From assembly GCA_012861695.1 (NCBI GenBank), contig JAAOOA010000399.1:9190147-9254146 (forward strand): a stretch of 64,000 bases of DNA. Reading direction: 5' to 3'. Below the pieces are notes generated by a model, which was given only the letters and a program-made list of their open reading frames with translations, searched no databases and was not told the DNA's origin. The position numbers and the translations under genes are program-made. The DNA comes from Trematomus loennbergii. Taxonomy: Eukaryota; Chordata; Actinopteri; Perciformes; Nototheniidae. Positions 53,771-64,000 of this stretch are shown piece by piece. Numbering within the stretch: position 1 is the stretch's first letter; each line of letters begins with the position of its first letter.

Positions 53771-56434
53771 CCGGTGACCATTATAAATGGCCTCTATTAG
53801 CATGGCTCGGTCGCAGAGGGGAGAGAAATAAAATCATTGGGAGAATGTGGGCCTGCGCTGGTGTCCCTGCGCCCGCTCCCAGCCTCTGCAGACCTCCGTC
53901 CCGTACTCCCCTCCTCCCCCCCCCCCACCATTCCAAGGGGACAGAATCCTAAAGACTAGATTACTAGTGATACATGGAGTCATTATGGGGAGGGTTATGG
54001 CAATAGTATCACAGGCACGGCTGACAATGGATATAATAGGGGTCTCTTTCTTCAGGTAGCATTACCATAGCAAAGGCTGTTTCTTTACGCTTGTTGATGT
54101 ACAGCAGAACCTTTTATTACCTGCCGTAGCAGAAAAAGGCTCTGCTTATTTCTTTGTTAAAGTGCCATGTCTCTTTGGGTAAAGTTAAATGAATGCAACA
54201 GTATCCCCGGGTGAGGCATTATAACATTGTTAGCGATGACAGTTACAGGTACCCTAACCCTTGGAAGTTGATTGTCTACAATCGCCACTTCAAACTAAGG
54301 CTTTGTATTACCAGAGCCATTATCCAACATGATGTCACTGTCAGTGAACAGGCAAACATGTCAGCCCTAGAACATGAAATGAAGACAAAAGGGGAAAGAG
54401 GCAAAGCAAAGAATGAAGGGGATCAAGCTGAGTTAATGAAGAGGAGAAAAGATGGAGGAAAAGAATAGAAGTGGAGTTTTCTGGTGGGCAGTTCTATAGA
54501 CTTCAGTCCACTGGAGCGTTACACACCTTACAGGGTCATCATGCCCTCGGTTTGACTCTTTCTAGCAGCACTCAGAAAAATGCAAACTGCGTGAAGGAGC
54601 TCAGGGAAAGGGGAGAAGGAAGAATAGAAAGGTCGAAACATGTATTCACAAAACAAAGTATACATATGTACGAAAAGTACTCAATGGTTTGACAGAAAAA
54701 CGAATACTGCATGCATTATTTCCCTTTAAAATAGTTGTGTAATTACGCGTAAGTGTATTTACTCTCATCTCAAACTCTTGCTGTGATATCACACAATACC
54801 TGACTCATGTTATGCTGTGTAGTCTTCAATAAAAGCGGTGTGGCGGCAGCGCACACAGTCAGACACTTTGCCTGTTATTTGTGGGACGTGCTGTCTTTTA
54901 CTGCTAATTTGGGAATCTTCTATATGGAAACCTCAGGAAGGTGTTAGGGGGGAAGGCGGCCTTGGAGCAGGTTGCAGTGAGCCAGTGAGCTGGTGAGCCA
55001 GAGAATAGCTAGTGCCTCCAGCTAGTTAAAATATGAGCGCAGCGGGGGCTCGCTAATGAAAGCGGGGGCCCTGCCCGGGAAGCCAGGGCCGTATATCGCG
55101 GTGAGGAGACAGTTCTTAGAATCAGCCGGCCAGCCGTGCCTATAGTTCTGGGGCCACTGTTGATTAACTGTCCAACAGGGAGTCGCTACTACAGCTGGGC
55201 TATTAATAAAAGATAACCCCCCCTCTTCCCTTCTCCACCTCTTTGGTTTCCCCCATGCCTGCAGACAGTCTCCGCCCTCTGGAATTATTTGTATATCATA
55301 ATCATTTCCTGACACATGGTGCATGTCACACATTGTTTACATGGGGAGGAGGCTGGTGGCGGGGGGGCTCCCAAAAAGTGATATCTCATTCTTAATGTAC
55401 TTTGCTCCCCTGGGAGACGTCCTGCAGGTATAGCAGATCAATTAGTGACCTCTCGTTAGATGGTGATTTGCAGAGAATGACCTTTCCCTTGAGAGGGGAA
55501 AATAAAATACAGGGATAAAGATCATTCCTGTTGCACCAAAATTACAAAGCTGGTCGTTAATATTACACAGAAAGGACATGTAGCATTTCAACACTAAAAG
55601 TTTATGATAATTCATTAATGCAACCAAAGGGATATACACTAAGAGCAGTTATAAAAAAGACTTAAGTAATAAACATTGCTGGGTTATTAGAACGTTTAAA
55701 AAATAATAAAACATATCAATTTTAAATTTAAATTTCTACTGTAGTTTAGTTAGCATTTTTAAGGTGGAAAGATCACATAAAAGAATATTCAAATAAAAAA
55801 GGAAATGATATACTTAGGCCTACTCTTGCACTTGCGTACTCGCGTGCACGCCCCCTTCACGGACAGCCATCCAACACACGCGCGTGCAAGCAAGCAAACA
55901 CACACACGCACAGCGAGAGAGTATACGGGTAAAAGAGTGTACGGCGCTGCGGGCAATCAAACACAGCCTCCCCGCTATTGCAACGTGAAAACGTGAGGTT
56001 AATGGCCTGGATTTAGCACCGTATAGTGAATGAAGCACGTTTACAACCGCCCGGACTAGATGTGTGAATACTCCCGTGCACACTGCCCACATAGGAACAC
56101 TGCTCCTCCTAATATCACCCTACATAAATTCATGCCGTCGTGACTCCCGATTCGTGACACTCTTATCATGCTTGGATATTCTTGCCCATAAAACAGAAAA
56201 TACGTACTTATTTGGAGAACCAATAAAAAGTCAATAACAAAGATTTAATCTCCTTTTTTGGGTGGACACTTCCCGAAACAACATGCTTAAAGTCTACAGC
56301 CTTACGAATAATTGCACCATGTGCCAACAATTGTACCCATAAAACCTTGCTGGATTTAGGATCCACCATCTCAACACTGTGTGACAAATTGCAAAGTGAC
56401 AAAAAGGCAAGGTGTCTCAGGGATTTTGGGTTTT

Positions 56435-56444
56435 ACCCACCTTT
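56435..56444 (-). promoter_or_regulatory. celf4: 5' splice site of celf4 intron 1
   Basis: Minus strand reads AAAG|GTGGGT. It is a usable but non-consensus donor (GTGGGT rather than GTAAGT). It leaves phase 1, which exon 2 accepts exactly (G + GC makes glycine codon 90). Confidence 0.85.
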
Positions 56445-56708
56445 GTGCATGCCCGTGAAGCGGTCCTTCAGCACAGTGAGCTCGTAGATCTTGCCGAACT
56501 CCTCGAAGAGGGGCCGGAGGTCCTTCTCGTCCAGGTTGCGGGGGATCTGACCGATGAAGAGTTTGATGGCATCGTGGTCCTTCATGGGGATGGTGGCCGG
56601 GCAGCCCACCGGACTGTGGCTGTGGCTTAATCCGTTCACGAGCCCGTTCGTGTTGGAGACCACACCGTGCACCGAGCCGTCCACCTGCCCGTTGGTTAAA
56701 GTTGCCAT
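56441..56708 (-). CDS. celf4: CELF4 exon 1: N-terminus and first part of RRM1
   Basis: Encodes 89 complete codons plus the first base of codon 90. Residues 1-41 are a low-complexity N-terminus rich in Asn, Gly, Ser and Val (starts MATLTNGQ). RRM1 follows from about residue 44. It contains [11 protein letters not shown] (RNP2 is LFIGQI, residues 50-55), then the helix-1 region [22 protein letters not shown] and the turn RFTGMHK. This agrees with CELF4 better than with CELF3, 5 or 6, as I recall those sequences. The ATG at 56708-56706 has A at -3 and G at +4. An in-frame TAA lies 28 codons upstream (56792-56790) with no ATG between, and no ATG in any frame occurs for about 190 nt upstream. The exon ends AAAG|GTGGGT, phase 1. 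Reading into the intron gives a stop after two codons, so intron retention would truncate the protein. Bases are CpG-rich relative to the flanking introns. Confidence 0.93.
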
Positions 56709-57345
56709 CTTCAGACCGGCCAGTGAGTTGGGATGGGTACAAACAGCAGCAGTTGGTGATGGTGGAGAATCGTTTAACGTTGAAAAAAATTAAAAGCTGG
56801 TGAAAGTCTTGGTCAAAATTTGGTTCCGAGACCAAGCCGTGCCAGAGCCGATTCCACTCTCGTCCTCTCAAAGCCAATATTTACACTGATGTGAAAACAC
56901 ATGTAGCATTTGGCGAAGACGCATATCAAAAAGCGCGCAATGCTGTTGGTCCCGGTGGAGGCTTTGATTCCTTATATTTATGTCCTACCCAATAACTCGT
57001 TCATTGATTTCATAAAAGAGAGACAGAGAGAAAAGAGAAGGGGGAGAGAGAGAGGGAGAGAGAGAGACCAAGAGCGTTCACTGTCTATTTACACCCACGT
57101 TCCCTCGTCCCAGCTTCTTGGCACCCTTTTATTTTTTTTGCATTGAGGAGTCGGTAAGGGTGTCTTCTCGGTTTAAACGGACAGGGCCGGTTCAATCTCT
57201 GCCAGAGCAGTAGGAGGTTTGGAGAAAGGGGCGCTGCTTTAAACTCGGTATATGTCAAAGCCAATGCTCTCTGCCCACCCTTTTCCTATGCCGAAGACAA
57301 AATGGTACAATCCACCAAGGGGAGAGGGTCTATAAATAGAGAAAT
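56709..57345 (-). promoter_or_regulatory. celf4: celf4 5' UTR and promoter-proximal region
   Basis: This is the sequence directly upstream of the start codon on the minus strand. The first ~190 nt contain no ATG, as expected of a 5' UTR, and stop the reading frame at 56792-56790. Visible motifs are CCAAT pentamers on the plus strand at 56874-56878 and 57261-57265, a GGGTGGGC GT-box in sense near 57278-57285, a GA/CT-rich tract at 57018-57067 and an A/T-rich TATAAATA on the plus strand at 57331. That last motif is TATTTATA in gene sense, so it is a weak TATA candidate. The transcription start cannot be placed from sequence alone. The boundaries given here are approximate. Confidence 0.5.
57018..57067. 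repeat. GA-rich tract above celf4 exon 1
   Basis: AGAGAGACAGAGAGAAAAGAG-like purine run on the plus strand, CT-rich in gene sense, about 310-360 nt upstream of the start codon. It may lie in the promoter or the 5' UTR. Confidence 0.8.
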
Positions 57346-58980
57346 ATAGAGAATACGGTCCTTTGTGCTCCTACTCAGAGCAAATAACTACACATGCACG
57401 AACTCAAGAATTCATGACTTCTTTGTGAATGACACGTTTTCGTATTAATTGCAATAACAATGTTCTCCCGACATGTTTCAGTCAAAATAAACATTCGCTG
57501 TTTAAGGAATGTGATGGAAAGGGGGACTGTAGTTTCATTTTGAGCTTGAATCGCACTTTATATCCTCTCTTAGCCGTTCTTATCTTCGTCAGCAGCGGCA
57601 GTGAGAGTCTCTGCAGCCTCACTTCGCTCCGGACGGCGGACAGCTCCGTGGTGCTGAAATGCAGACCCGCAGGATTCACTGAAACACACCGATGCGAGAT
57701 TCCTCTGACGCTTCCGAATTTCTCGATATTGTTGAAAGCAAACGGCAGGTTTTGCACCGGTGAGATGACGTTTTATTAGCTTCTTCTGCCATTTCCGAAG
57801 TCTTGTGGATTAGATGATTTGATATCCAGAAAGGGGAAGTCTGTGAGCACCGCCGAGTGGCGTAGAGAGGGGGCACATCGAAGAGTGGGACACTGACAAA
57901 ATTCACAAAAGTCCATATGTCGGCAGTTTTTACGTTTATTTAAACAATGATTAATCTCACAGAGAGAACAAATTATAAACATCTGAGTATCGTTATTTAC
58001 TCACACAAAAGATGTCAAAAGCAATTTAAAAAAGGTGGATCAATTCAAATAATATTTGAAAAGACATCCAATATACATTCAGTTTCCTCTGAAGTAATAT
58101 TGAGCTTACTTTAGGCCTTCAGGCATCAACCACACAGGTTTTAATCAAATCGTAAATGGCTAGTCTGATCATAATGTTTGATTTATGAAAATCTAAGTAT
58201 AAGTGAGTTGGATTACACCACTCAGAGTGGATTTACACAGAACTAAAGAGCACATTAACGTGTTTGATCAAGTGTGATCGTGCATTCCTGATTAAATAGG
58301 TTGAAAAAAATAAATGCAATCCTGATAGGTTAAACATATCATTATTTTAGCATGATGCTCCAAAACAAAATCCCCTTTAATTTCTGACATTGAACACCAT
58401 CTTATTCTCATATAACAGAAATCTGCTTTGCCCTAATCCCCTGGAAGATGCCAAATGGAGTGACATGAGATCTGAACATTCCCTCTCAAAGTGTCAACAG
58501 TTTATATTGACAGCCCGTAACCTCTTTTGGATATAAGATCCAATCTGAGCACTGCCGCCACACAACCTCTCAGTTAAAATCACGGACCCTTCCTCTTTAT
58601 TCCTTCTGAGTCAGTTCATGTTTATCTCTAATCCCAAAGGACAAGTACAATACCTGAGGTCACAGCAATGTGTAAATGATAAGAGTTGTTATATTCCTTT
58701 TGAAATCCAGTCTGACAGAAGCCATTTAAACTGTCATCAAAGTAAAACGATTCGGTGACAGTGGAGAGAATCTCGAAAACATATAACACAATCCTTGCAT
58801 TTAAGTATGTGACACCTTGTCTCACAGAAAGACAAGCAAGTTCTTCACATATATAAAAACACATGTTGATCTCCAGTTTAAAGAACAGAGAGCCTGCATT
58901 TCACACATGTATATAATCATGTTTATCACCATGCCTCGTATTTAGCTCTAGCTAAAAGTGGTTGCCTATTTAAGATTATT

Positions 58981-59172
58981 TGCAGTGGTGAAATGAATGA
59001 CACTTACCCGAGAATTTAAGTAGGTATTGCGGTACTTGTACTTTAGTATTTACATTTTTTGCTAATTCAAGCTTCCACTTGACTCCATATTAGAGATAAT
59101 TGTTGAACTTTTTGCTCCACTACCTTCATTTGTGACATTTTTCTGACTTCTGAATACTTTTTCCAACAGTGA
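58981..59172. mobile_element. Diverged hAT-like MITE of the teleost 'tacttgtacttt' family
   Basis: Starts GCAGTGGTGAAAT and runs through GGTACTTGTACTTTAGTATT and CTTTTTGCTCCACTAC to TCTGAATACTTTTTCC. These landmarks and their order match an abundant fish element with CAGTGGTGGAA-type termini, as I remember it. The right terminus is mutated and no target duplication is evident. The hAT assignment is tentative. Confidence 0.55.
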
Positions 59173-59517
59173 CAATATGTTGTTTTGATATTAGACCAAA
59201 GTGTGAGCTCTACAGGCCACAGGCAATGAACCATTCTCCAATGATCGGCAAAATGAACTAGTGCACTCCAGTCATGCTTCAGTGTCTTCAGTCAAACCAT
59301 GCAGCCGAAAGGCCTCATTGTATAGCTACCACTTCCAAGGCTCATAATGTTGACCTATTTGTTTTCATTTTTGGCTATGAGGTATACCCCCCTCTGCCGA
59401 GACATTAGCCAACCATTAAATAACAAAAGCGACACACTCTCACCTCTTTTTGCTCTTCCGCCAGCTAAATGGCCCGGTAATGTCATCCCGTTCTCACGGC
59501 ATGACCGGGCCCCAGCG

Positions 59518-59554
59518 GGTGGGAGTGGAGGAGAGGGGGAGGGTGGGGGGGGGC
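59518..59554 (+). other. G-rich block with G-quadruplex potential
   Basis: GGGTGGGAGTGG, then GGAGAGGGGGAGGGTGGGGG and further G. At least four runs of three or more G fall within 37 bp on the plus strand, 2.8 kb upstream of the celf4 start codon. Confidence 0.6.
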
Positions 59555-60150
59555 TGGCTTTCTTTGGCATGACAACGTGCTCTGCTCTCCAAGCTTTCCC
59601 TCGGGGCCACACTCCATTCACCACAGCAGCCTTGCCTGTGCTCACGCCTGACTTACCTCCGGCAATATTTTTAATACAAGGGTGAAATGGGAGGGCACAA
59701 ATCATTGTAATTATGTTCAGTGGGTACTGCCGTGATGATTATATAAGGTATGGCTCCACGTTGGTTCCCCCGTGGTCTGTTTCGTCACACAACCTTCCTG
59801 TGAGCCACTATGAAATGCTTTCAGTGTCGCCCGCAGTGAAATGGCTTTAGGGACCGAGCCCACCGGACTGATAATAATAACACGCAATTAACGAGCAAGA
59901 CGTGTAACAGAGTGTCTTTTCGTTCCCAAAATGGTACTTATTTTAATCCGATTGGGTATACTCAAATATGACTGTGGAGCTCCTCAGAACATTTGCGCTC
60001 AATGTATAGGCGTGCTGAGAGCAATTCATAGTTCCAGTATATCAAACCGTTTTCATTTGCATTTTCTCACAGATTGATGCTGTTAAATGTTCACATGTAG
60101 ACTGATCTGGTTTGCAAAGCTCCTTGATGAGATACATCAAGATGGTTCTG

Positions 60151-60266
60151 CCTCTGTCCATTGTGCTGAAAACATTCAGAGCAACCATACGTGTAAGCCT
60201 CTGTCCATGGTGCTGAAACATACAGGAAAAAGCTGTCAAATGCTCGCCTCTGTCCACGGAGCTGGA
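60151..60266 (+). repeat. Three degenerate copies of a ~48-bp unit
   Basis: CCTCTGTCCATTGTGCTGAA at 60151, CCTCTGTCCATGGTGCTGAA at 60198 and CCTCTGTCCACGGAGCTGGA at 60247. The spacings are 47 and 49 bp. The sequence between the motifs is barely alignable, so this is an old tandem triplication or a partly conserved motif array. Confidence 0.7.
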
Positions 60267-62722
60267 TTTAATATAGGGCAATATTGACAAGTGTTGCTCT
60301 TTATAAGGCAAGACGCCCAGTTCATTCTAAAAACACTTAGAAGGCTTAAGGCTCAAAAGAAGACAGCAAGGACAAGGTGTGGATGGCCATAATGTGGACT
60401 CCCTGTATTTCTCAAAATATCCCTCTGAGCTCATCAAAAAGAGGTCAGTGCATTCCTGCTCCCCCCTCCAAATGAACCTTTGCAATCATACCGCAGAAGA
60501 GGCCTATTTTGCCCTTGGAATATTGCTCCTTGCTCGTCATGGCTTCAATTTTCAGTTTCGGCAATGTAAACGGTTGCAGCAAGGCAAATAAATGAAAAGG
60601 GAAATGAAATTCTGGGTAGCCAAGTTACACAAATAGATTGATAATCTGCATGGGGCACCATAAAGAGCTCTGGCGTTTTTCACTATTACCTATTCTGCAT
60701 AGTAATGTCTTTTCTCACCTCTCCTTCACATGGGACAAAGTTCTAAATCTCCTGCAGCCTTGGGACACCCAGACTGTATATTATCACCTCCCAGTAATTT
60801 AGGAGGAAGAGCGCAAAGGAATGAGGAAATGGCGAGTGCATGAATAAATGCTTAGAAAGTTTAGAGGGGCAGTAAGGTTCAATTGAACTTGATTAGCACC
60901 AATTTGTGAGAGATTGGAAAGGATGTGCCAGGAAAAGAATACTGCACTAATTTCAATGTATACTGTCCTATAGAAATACACAGCGTTCTTGGCATTTACT
61001 TGGATTTCACTTATATGTCGAATTGTATATGTATTTTATGTATAATATGCTGAGGCTTCCATCTAGTTTACATAAATCATGTGTATGTGAAAGCATTAAT
61101 AACAAATGACATACAAATAGGCAGAAAGCCATGGCAACATAGCTGGTAATTGGAAGACGGAATATTTCGAAATTTCCTGAGGCAAAATGCATTTCATTGG
61201 GTCATGTGTGAACAGTCTTACAGCGGAGGGTTGTTGACACTGGGTTGAGACGCAGGGTATTATCCCCCTTGGGCAAAAACAAACAAAAGCACAAATGCAT
61301 TCAATAACGCATTAAAACCATTAATGTTATTTGTAAAACATCCACCCAGCAGATCTATGGACTAAGCAACGTTTGTTTAGTTTAATACACACACTAATCA
61401 AAATGCAGTATATTATGCATTTATAAAATTAGCACACATGTATAGGCCCATGAAGTATTGCTTCACATATTTCACACACTCATTTAAGTATGCAAAGCAT
61501 CACACTCTCCAGTGACCAGAGGCAATACAAATCATTTCAGCAGTTACACAAACCAAGTTTAAATGGTGCTGCACTTCAAGATGTTAACAGAGGTACAATC
61601 CATATTTCTCAGAGCAATGGAAATTGTTGCATCGCACATGTCCTGCCCAAAATTCCTAAAGTGAGCACACAGCTGAGCACAAAACAATGACAGGACACTA
61701 TGCATTTCATTAAAACAAAGCCCGTAGATTTGTGAATTGCACAGCCTCCTGGGGATCTCATTCTGTGGAGCAATGAGGTGTGTCTGTCTCTCGCCCCTGC
61801 GGTTATACCTGGGCTGCATTGGAAATAAATTAGTGCTGTGACATTTGACATGGGTGGGCGTCTCTACCAGCTGCACAGATCAGCCATTCTGACAGCCCCT
61901 CTCCTTGACTTTACGCCGTGCTCTGAAAACACAAGCCTCTTGACAAACACCAGCTTCTTGACAACATCACACACACAGCGGCATGTGCTGTGAACATACA
62001 AATAGAGCTTAAGGCGCGGAGATGAACGTGCACACATGCTTTCTCACTCAGAAACATGACAGAAAATTAGCCCAATTTCGCTGCAGTCCCTTTGTGACTA
62101 TAAACCCGCTTTCTTTTGTCCGATGTTTTGAGGAATCTAGTCAATCATTCAAGACAGAAAATGTCTCCGATGTCTGGCTTCTGTTTGAATCATGCAGCAC
62201 CAAAATCCTATTTCCACTACAACAGATCAATTCCACAGAGGGGTCAGGAGGTGAGCTGAACTGCGACCCCTGGCTTTGTTGGCGCACACTGATGATACTC
62301 AGAGGGCTTGACCTGGTTGTCAGGGGGATGTGACACCTCCATCCCAGACAGGCAGCCATTTTGGGGCCACAGTTTCTGGCTGCACGGTGTCATTAATTGC
62401 CCTGGTGAGAAAAGTGGGGCTCACAGGGGAGTGAGATAACACCTGGTTCTCTGGTATACCCCTGGGGCAAAAATGTCTGGAGTAAGGATAAGGTGCTGCG
62501 TTCGTGTCATTGCATGTGTGTGGATGTGTGTGTGAACACTAGGTGCATGCGCTCACTCATGTGTATGTGTGGGTTATATTTTAGGAGCACTGTAATTCAC
62601 ATGTGATGGGTGCCAGACAAGTGAACAAACCCACATGCGAAAGCAAATAGAGCTTGTCTATGTGACCCAGAAACTCCACGGGCCTTGTCAAGCTGAGATT
62701 TTATTTACTAGCAGGAAAGTCC

Positions 62723-62724
<2 letters not shown>

Positions 62725-62781
<57 letters not shown>

Positions 62782-62869
62782 ACACACACACACACACACA
62801 CACCACACACCACACACCACAACACACACACACCACACACACACACACACAACACACACACCACACACA

Positions 62870-62908
<39 letters not shown>

Positions 62909-62933
62909 CACACACACACACCACACACACACA

Positions 62934-63007
<74 letters not shown>
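62725..63007. repeat. Compound (CA)n array, 283 bp, many interruptions
   Basis: CA on the plus strand with repeated CCACAC, AACACA and CAAACA breaks between pure CA ends. It lies 6 kb upstream of the celf4 start codon, probably outside the transcript. The overlapping His-Thr and Cys-Val frames are artefacts. Confidence 0.95.
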
Positions 63008-63008
<1 letters not shown>

Positions 63009-63631
63009 CTGAAACAATGATAAGATATACACTGTGGGCTGGTTGCCTCTCTGCTGTCCACATGTCCAAAATGTCAAGAGACAGGACAACAATGGACAAT
63101 CCATCATTGCTTTTCTTGCCAACACTTTACAATAAGTCCCCCTGTTTAGCATTTATGAGCAGCAAACACACATTAAATACATTCTTTAAAACTCAGGTAT
63201 TTGAAGCAGAGTTCAAAGTTGCACAATGAAGCTCGATTGCATAGAAAAAGATCCTATTCTCACTTGATTTATTATCTATTATTATTATTATCTCAGCAAA
63301 CGTTTATGGTCATTTCAAATCTTCTAGAATACAGCATGATGTCCATTTAGCATCTCTCTTTTGGGGCATGGCTGCATTGTTATTGGGCACCATGGTGTTG
63401 GTTATGTTATTGCCTTAACTTGAACCCTTTTACAGTTCATCAAATTTGATTGTAACATTTGGGGCGTTTACAAATGTTTTTTTTTCATCCTTCGCTTGCT
63501 TGACCATTTTTTTCTATTTCCAAAAAAAAGATGTGAACAACCAACAACTAAGCTGATGGCGGCCAAAACGCCAACATTGAGGCTTCATAAGTGTTCATAA
63601 ATCAAATTGTGATGTTCCGGTGACTAGGTCT

Positions 63632-63632
63632 C

Positions 63633-63663
<31 letters not shown>

Positions 63664-63666
63664 ACA
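63632..63666. repeat. (AT)n microsatellite
   Basis: ATATATAT run of about 27 bp followed by TATATACAATATAA. Confidence 0.9.
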
Positions 63667-64000
63667 ATATAAGTTTCTATAAGCAATTTGTTTCTCAATA
63701 ACAGTGTGCTTGTATAAAACACACTTTAAACCACATCTGACTGATTCAGAAGGACTTACATCTTAAGGATTATAACTTTAAAGTCATGTGTTAATGTTAT
63801 AATAATGTAGCATTGATAACTTTTCTGCTTCCTGAATCTTTCCAGTTGTAACTCACCTGAAACAAACTCCTGAATAACAATCAACCACCAGTTCTGGCAA
63901 GTCCACAGCCCCCATACAAAACTAGGACTTTTAATTGTTGTTTTTTTCTCAAAGCCTTCCTCTTACAGAAGGCTCTGAGAATTGAGTTTGGCTGAAGTTC

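Larger units (their letters stand above)
57346..64000. other. celf4 5' flank, no gene recognised
   Basis: No coding exon or RNA gene was recognised on either strand in these 6.6 kb. The open frames are below about 120 codons and have no family resemblance I can see. Contents: mixed sequence with a few CpGs just above the promoter, a hAT-like MITE relic at 58,981-59,172, a G-rich block at 59,518-59,554, three spaced copies of a 20-bp motif at 60.15-60.27 kb, a compound CA array at 62.7-63.0 kb and an (AT)n run at 63.63-63.66 kb. It may hold upstream enhancers of celf4 or be intergenic. Confidence 0.6.

Noticed and set aside
56371..56877. 168-residue minus-strand frame overlapping celf4 exon 1
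   Set aside because: It starts at TTG, not ATG, is out of frame with the CELF protein, and runs through the exon 1 donor into the intron. It is a shadow of the real exon, so not an upstream ORF.
57331..57340. TATAAATAGA as a TATA box
   Set aside because: It has the consensus orientation on the plus strand, where no gene is supported. In celf4 sense it is TATTTATA and about 620 nt above the start codon, so it is only mentioned within the promoter zone.

Overview
The window looks like the genome of a teleost (ray-finned) fish. It has one vertebrate gene with small exons and very long introns, many long (CA)n/(TG)n microsatellites, and relics of interspersed repeats that I recognise from fish genomes: a Tc1-like transposon, a TTAA-flanked MITE, an element containing an AAGCT-type pentamer run, and a hAT-like MITE. 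I see no prokaryotic, organellar or CRISPR features and no recognisable RNA genes.

The one gene I can support is celf4 (CUGBP Elav-like family member 4, a neuronal RNA-binding protein), on the minus strand. Exon 1 (coding part 56441-56708) carries the start codon and most of RRM1. Exon 2 (35352-35434, 83 nt) supplies RNP1 of that RRM. Both exons have canonical splice sites in matching phase and together encode the first 117 residues. Exon 3 was not found, so intron 2 runs beyond the left edge and is longer than 35 kb; intron 1 is about 21 kb.

Layout. 1-35351 is partial intron 2: long CA/TG arrays, a decayed Tc1 copy near 30 kb, an AAGCT-run repeat near 9.3 kb, and GC-balanced unique blocks that could be conserved noncoding elements. 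35352-35434 is exon 2, with a UG-rich tract (in transcript sense) starting 113 nt upstream of its acceptor. 35435-56440 is intron 1: a 29-copy, 21-bp minisatellite at 37.5-38.1 kb, a (TG)n array, a GATA-type tetranucleotide, a 381-bp MITE, and a short CUG repeat in sense. 56441-56708 is exon 1. 56709 to about 57345 is the 5' UTR and promoter-proximal zone. The rest, to 64000, is non-coding 5' flank with a hAT-like MITE, a G-rich block and a large compound CA array.

The most interesting idea is RNA-level regulation of celf4. CELF proteins bind UG-rich RNA, and a long UG tract lies just upstream of frame-breaking exon 2, which encodes the core of RRM1. This would fit an autoregulatory skipping switch, but it is inference only. 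I found no convincing wholly new system.
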